Positions 15,772 to 17,838 of a stretch of 17,838 nt of DNA are shown piece by piece. This DNA is from Actinomycetota bacterium. GTDB taxonomy: Bacteria; Actinomycetota; Thermoleophilia; RBG-16-64-13. Numbering within the stretch: position 1 is the stretch's first letter; each line of letters opens with the position of its first letter. The notes under the pieces are model-generated. The model was not told where the DNA came from, ran no database searches, and worked only from the letters and a program-made list of their open reading frames with translations. The stretch is from positions 1-17,838 of the forward strand of contig PMIZ01000412.1 of NCBI GenBank assembly GCA_003157225.1. Reading direction: 5' to 3'. Position numbers and translations under genes: made by a program.

Positions 15772-16405
15772 TGACGGCGCCGATCAGAGTAAGAGCTCGT
15801 TTCAGAATGACGCCTCGCCGTCAGGATGCGATCGGCGGCCGGGGCTTCATTCCGAAACGAACTCCAAGTTCAAGGTCCTGCTCGACGCGGAGCAGATCGG
15901 GCGCACGCTCGCCCGAATGACGCACGAGATAGGCGAGCAGTGCCAGGACCTGGCAGCCCTGGCACTGGTGGGCATCCAGAGCGGCGGGGTGGAATTGGCA
16001 TCCAGGCTTGCGGAGCTCTTCGGCACCTTCTACGGGGTAAGGCCACCGACCGGCGCCATCGACATCACCTTCTACCGCGACGACCTCGACATGCGGTTGG
16101 GGAGAGAGTACGGGCAACCCAAGGCCCGCTCCACCGATCTCCCGTTCGATGTCAACGGAAAGACCATCGTCCTAGTGGACGACGTCCTCTACACGGGCCG
16201 CACCATCCGGGCGGCCATCGATGCCCTGTTTGACTACGGGCGTCCCCACGCAGTGCGCTTGGCCGTGCTGGTCGATCGCGGTCACCGCGATCTGCCTATC
16301 CGACCAGACTTCGTGGGCAAGAACGTGCCCACCAGCCGTAGCGAGAAGGTGGTCGTGCATCTCGCCGAGGTGGATGGGGCAGACGAGGTCTTTATCGAGG
16401 AATAG
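15764..16405 (+). CDS. pyrR: PyrR, pyrimidine operon regulator (uracil phosphoribosyltransferase fold)
   Basis: UMP-sensing RNA-binding protein that represses pyr genes; many members also have weak uracil phosphoribosyltransferase activity. The family core starts at FKVLLDAEQIGRTLARMTHEI (split around residues 36-56), then LVGIQSGGVELASRLA, DITFYRDDLD (100-109) and the PRPP loop VLVDDVLYTGRT (136-147), ending with LAVLVDRGHRDLPIRPDFVGKN split over 166-187. Length is 213 aa from GTG 15764, about 35 residues longer than usual because of a polar N-terminal extension (MADDGADQSKSS onward). GTG 15752 or 15755 would also be possible; 15764 is favoured because GGTGG lies 8 bp upstream. pyrB follows after 144 bp with a PyrR-binding loop in its leader. 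Confidence 0.95.
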   Translation: MADDGADQSKSSFQNDASPSGCDRRPGLHSETNSKFKVLLDAEQIGRTLARMTHEIGEQCQDLAALALVGIQSGGVELASRLAELFGTFYGVRPPTGAIDITFYRDDLDMRLGREYGQPKARSTDLPFDVNGKTIVLVDDVLYTGRTIRAAIDALFDYGRPHAVRLAVLVDRGHRDLPIRPDFVGKNVPTSRSEKVVVHLAEVDGADEVFIEE

Positions 16406-16489
16406 CACCCGGGCCTGCCCCGCTTGAGCGCGGCGCCTGGCAAGCCCCTTGCGCACCTTCCCGTGCTGGAGTAGCTGCCCGCGGCGCGA

Positions 16490-16495
16490 TACAAT
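16490..16495 (+). promoter_or_regulatory. Candidate -10 box for pyrB
   Basis: TACAAT matches 5 of 6 bases of the sigma-70-type -10 consensus and stands out in GC-rich sequence. Transcription would start near 16502, just before the PyrR-binding loop. No good -35 box is visible; the hexamer 17 bp upstream is TGGAGT, matching 3 of 6. Confidence 0.4.
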
Positions 16496-16509
16496 CGGTC
16501 TGGACGTTC

Positions 16510-16543
16510 ACCTTTTAAACGTGTCCTGTGAGACCGAAAGGGT
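16510..16543 (+). promoter_or_regulatory. PyrR-binding loop sequestering the pyrB Shine-Dalgarno
   Basis: The leader RNA folds as follows. A lower stem of 7 bp pairs ACCUUUU (16510-16516) with AAAGGGU (16537-16543). A purine-rich 5' bulge AAACGU (16517-16522) follows. A short upper stem pairs GUC (16523-16525) with GAC (16532-16534), and the hexaloop is CUGUGA (16526-16531). This layout of lower stem, 5' purine bulge, upper stem and hexaloop of C-A/U-G-A/U-G-A type is that of known PyrR-binding loops. The AAAGGG in the lower stem is the pyrB ribosome site, 7 bp before ATG 16550. PyrR bound with UMP would therefore block translation directly, as proposed for mycobacterial pyr genes. No terminator is seen, so attenuation is less likely. 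Confidence 0.75.
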
Positions 16544-16549
16544 ATCCAT

Positions 16550-17470
16550 ATGAACCTCATCTCCATCGACGACCTCACCGCCGCCGACATAGAGAACCTT
16601 TTCCAGCTGAGTGACGGCTTTCTCGAGGTCGCGTCGCGCTCCATCAAGAAGGTCCCCAGCCTACGCGGCCGCACCATCGTCAACGTATTCATGGAGGCGT
16701 CCACACGCACCCAGTCGTCGTTCGAGCTGGCCGGCAAGCGGCTTTCGGCCGACGTGATCAACATCAAGGAGTCGTCGTCGAGCGTGTCCAAGGGGGAGAG
16801 CCTCAAAGACACCATCCTCACCCTGGACAGCTATCGGCCGGACATCATCGTGATGCGTCATCCCCGGGTGGGCGCCTCGCGGATGGCCACTCGCTATACC
16901 AACGCTTCGGTAGTGAACGCGGGCGACGGCACCGGGGAGCATCCCACCCAGTGCCTGCTGGATCTGTACAGCTTGCGGCGCGTCTACGGCAAGCTCGAGG
17001 GGCTCAAGGTGGCCATCGTCGGTGACATCCTGCGCAGCCGGGTGGCGCGCTCCGACCTGTTCGGCTTCCGCAAGATGGGCATCGACGTGCGCCTGGTCGG
17101 TCCGCCGACGCTGATGCCGCCCGGCATCGAGTATTGGGACGTCCCCATCTACAACGACTTTGACGCCCTCGGGGAGGTCGACGTTATCTACCTGCTTCGC
17201 ATGCAGCTCGAACGGGCCAAGGGCAAGGTTCCGCCGGTCCCGTCGCTGCGGGAGTACAGCCGGCTGTGGGGACTATCTCCCCGCCTCGTCAAGCCGGGCC
17301 AGCGGGTGATGCACCCGGGTCCCATCAATCGCGGAGTGGAGCTCTCCGCCGATCTGGCCGACGACGAGCGCTCGCTCATCCTTCATCAGGTGGAGTCCGG
17401 CCTGGCCATACGCATGGCCATTCTGTACCAGTGTCTCGCCGGCAGCCTCACTGAGGAGACCGCCGCGTAA
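16550..17470 (+). CDS. pyrB: PyrB, aspartate carbamoyltransferase catalytic chain
   Basis: Joins carbamoyl phosphate and aspartate to give carbamoyl aspartate, the committed step of pyrimidine synthesis. The 306-aa length is that of a catalytic chain. The carbamoyl phosphate loop is MEASTRTQSSFELAGKRL (48-65), with S51-T-R-T54; most relatives have P before STRT and R after it, here A and Q. K81 lies in VSKGES. MRHPRVGA, GDGTGEHPTQCLLDLY, VGDILRSRVARS and MHPGPINRGVEL complete the active site. No pyrI regulatory chain and no pyrC follow; the next gene is a PFOR. Expression is probably controlled by PyrR through the leader hairpin. Confidence 0.97.
   Translation: MNLISIDDLTAADIENLFQLSDGFLEVASRSIKKVPSLRGRTIVNVFMEASTRTQSSFELAGKRLSADVINIKESSSSVSKGESLKDTILTLDSYRPDIIVMRHPRVGASRMATRYTNASVVNAGDGTGEHPTQCLLDLYSLRRVYGKLEGLKVAIVGDILRSRVARSDLFGFRKMGIDVRLVGPPTLMPPGIEYWDVPIYNDFDALGEVDVIYLLRMQLERAKGKVPPVPSLREYSRLWGLSPRLVKPGQRVMHPGPINRGVELSADLADDERSLILHQVESGLAIRMAILYQCLAGSLTEETAA

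Positions 17471-17838
<368 letters not shown>

Overview
This is a gene-dense, high-GC stretch from a bacterial chromosome, with every recognisable gene on the + strand. It reads as an Actinomycetota (high-GC Gram-positive) core region. It holds the end of a division and cell-wall (dcw) cluster without ftsA but with sepF and divIVA. Further along, divIVA - traR/dksA-like - lspA - rluD stand in an order familiar from actinobacteria. A mycobacterial-type transaldolase and the start of a pyruvate:ferredoxin oxidoreductase point to a lineage with anaerobic carbon metabolism. From memory, the MurG and MurC motif variants resemble deep actinobacterial groups such as Thermoleophilia; this is an inference, not a proven placement.

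Layout. (1) 1-5220: murG (5' end cut off) - murC - murB - ftsQ - ftsZ. These genes make lipid II precursors and build the division ring; several overlap by 8 bp. (2) 5296-9378: pgeF - yggS - sepF - proC-like - divIVA, with quality control of wall precursors, PLP homeostasis, the FtsZ membrane anchor and the polar coiled-coil organiser. (3) 9341-12374: yggU (DUF167), a DksA/TraR zinc-finger protein, lspA, rluD and a HAD-IB phosphatase. (4) 12404-15668: tkt - tal, the non-oxidative pentose phosphate pair. (5) 15764-17470: pyrR - pyrB, the regulator and second enzyme of pyrimidine synthesis. (6) 17537-17838: start of a PFOR/NifJ-type gene, cut off by the window edge.

The best regulatory signal is the 34-nt leader before pyrB (16510-16543). 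It folds into a textbook-shaped PyrR-binding loop whose lower stem contains the pyrB Shine-Dalgarno, which suggests that PyrR, encoded just upstream, blocks pyrB translation when UMP is high. The tal-pyrR gap holds a plausible promoter overlapping the tal stop codon, a duplicated 16-nt motif and a mini-ORF that overlaps the pyrR start.

Other points of interest are a ProC-like protein that has lost two family motifs but kept the C-terminal signature, a DivIVA with a long Pro/Ala/Glu linker carrying a 30-bp tandem repeat, and the pairing of pyrB with a PFOR gene rather than pyrC. I see no mobile element, CRISPR array, tRNA or rRNA and no sign of a new defence or biosynthetic system. No stretch longer than 300 bases lacks a gene; the longest gaps (about 130-145 bp) lie before ftsZ, before the HAD gene and before pyrB, and are annotated as regulatory where anything could be seen.
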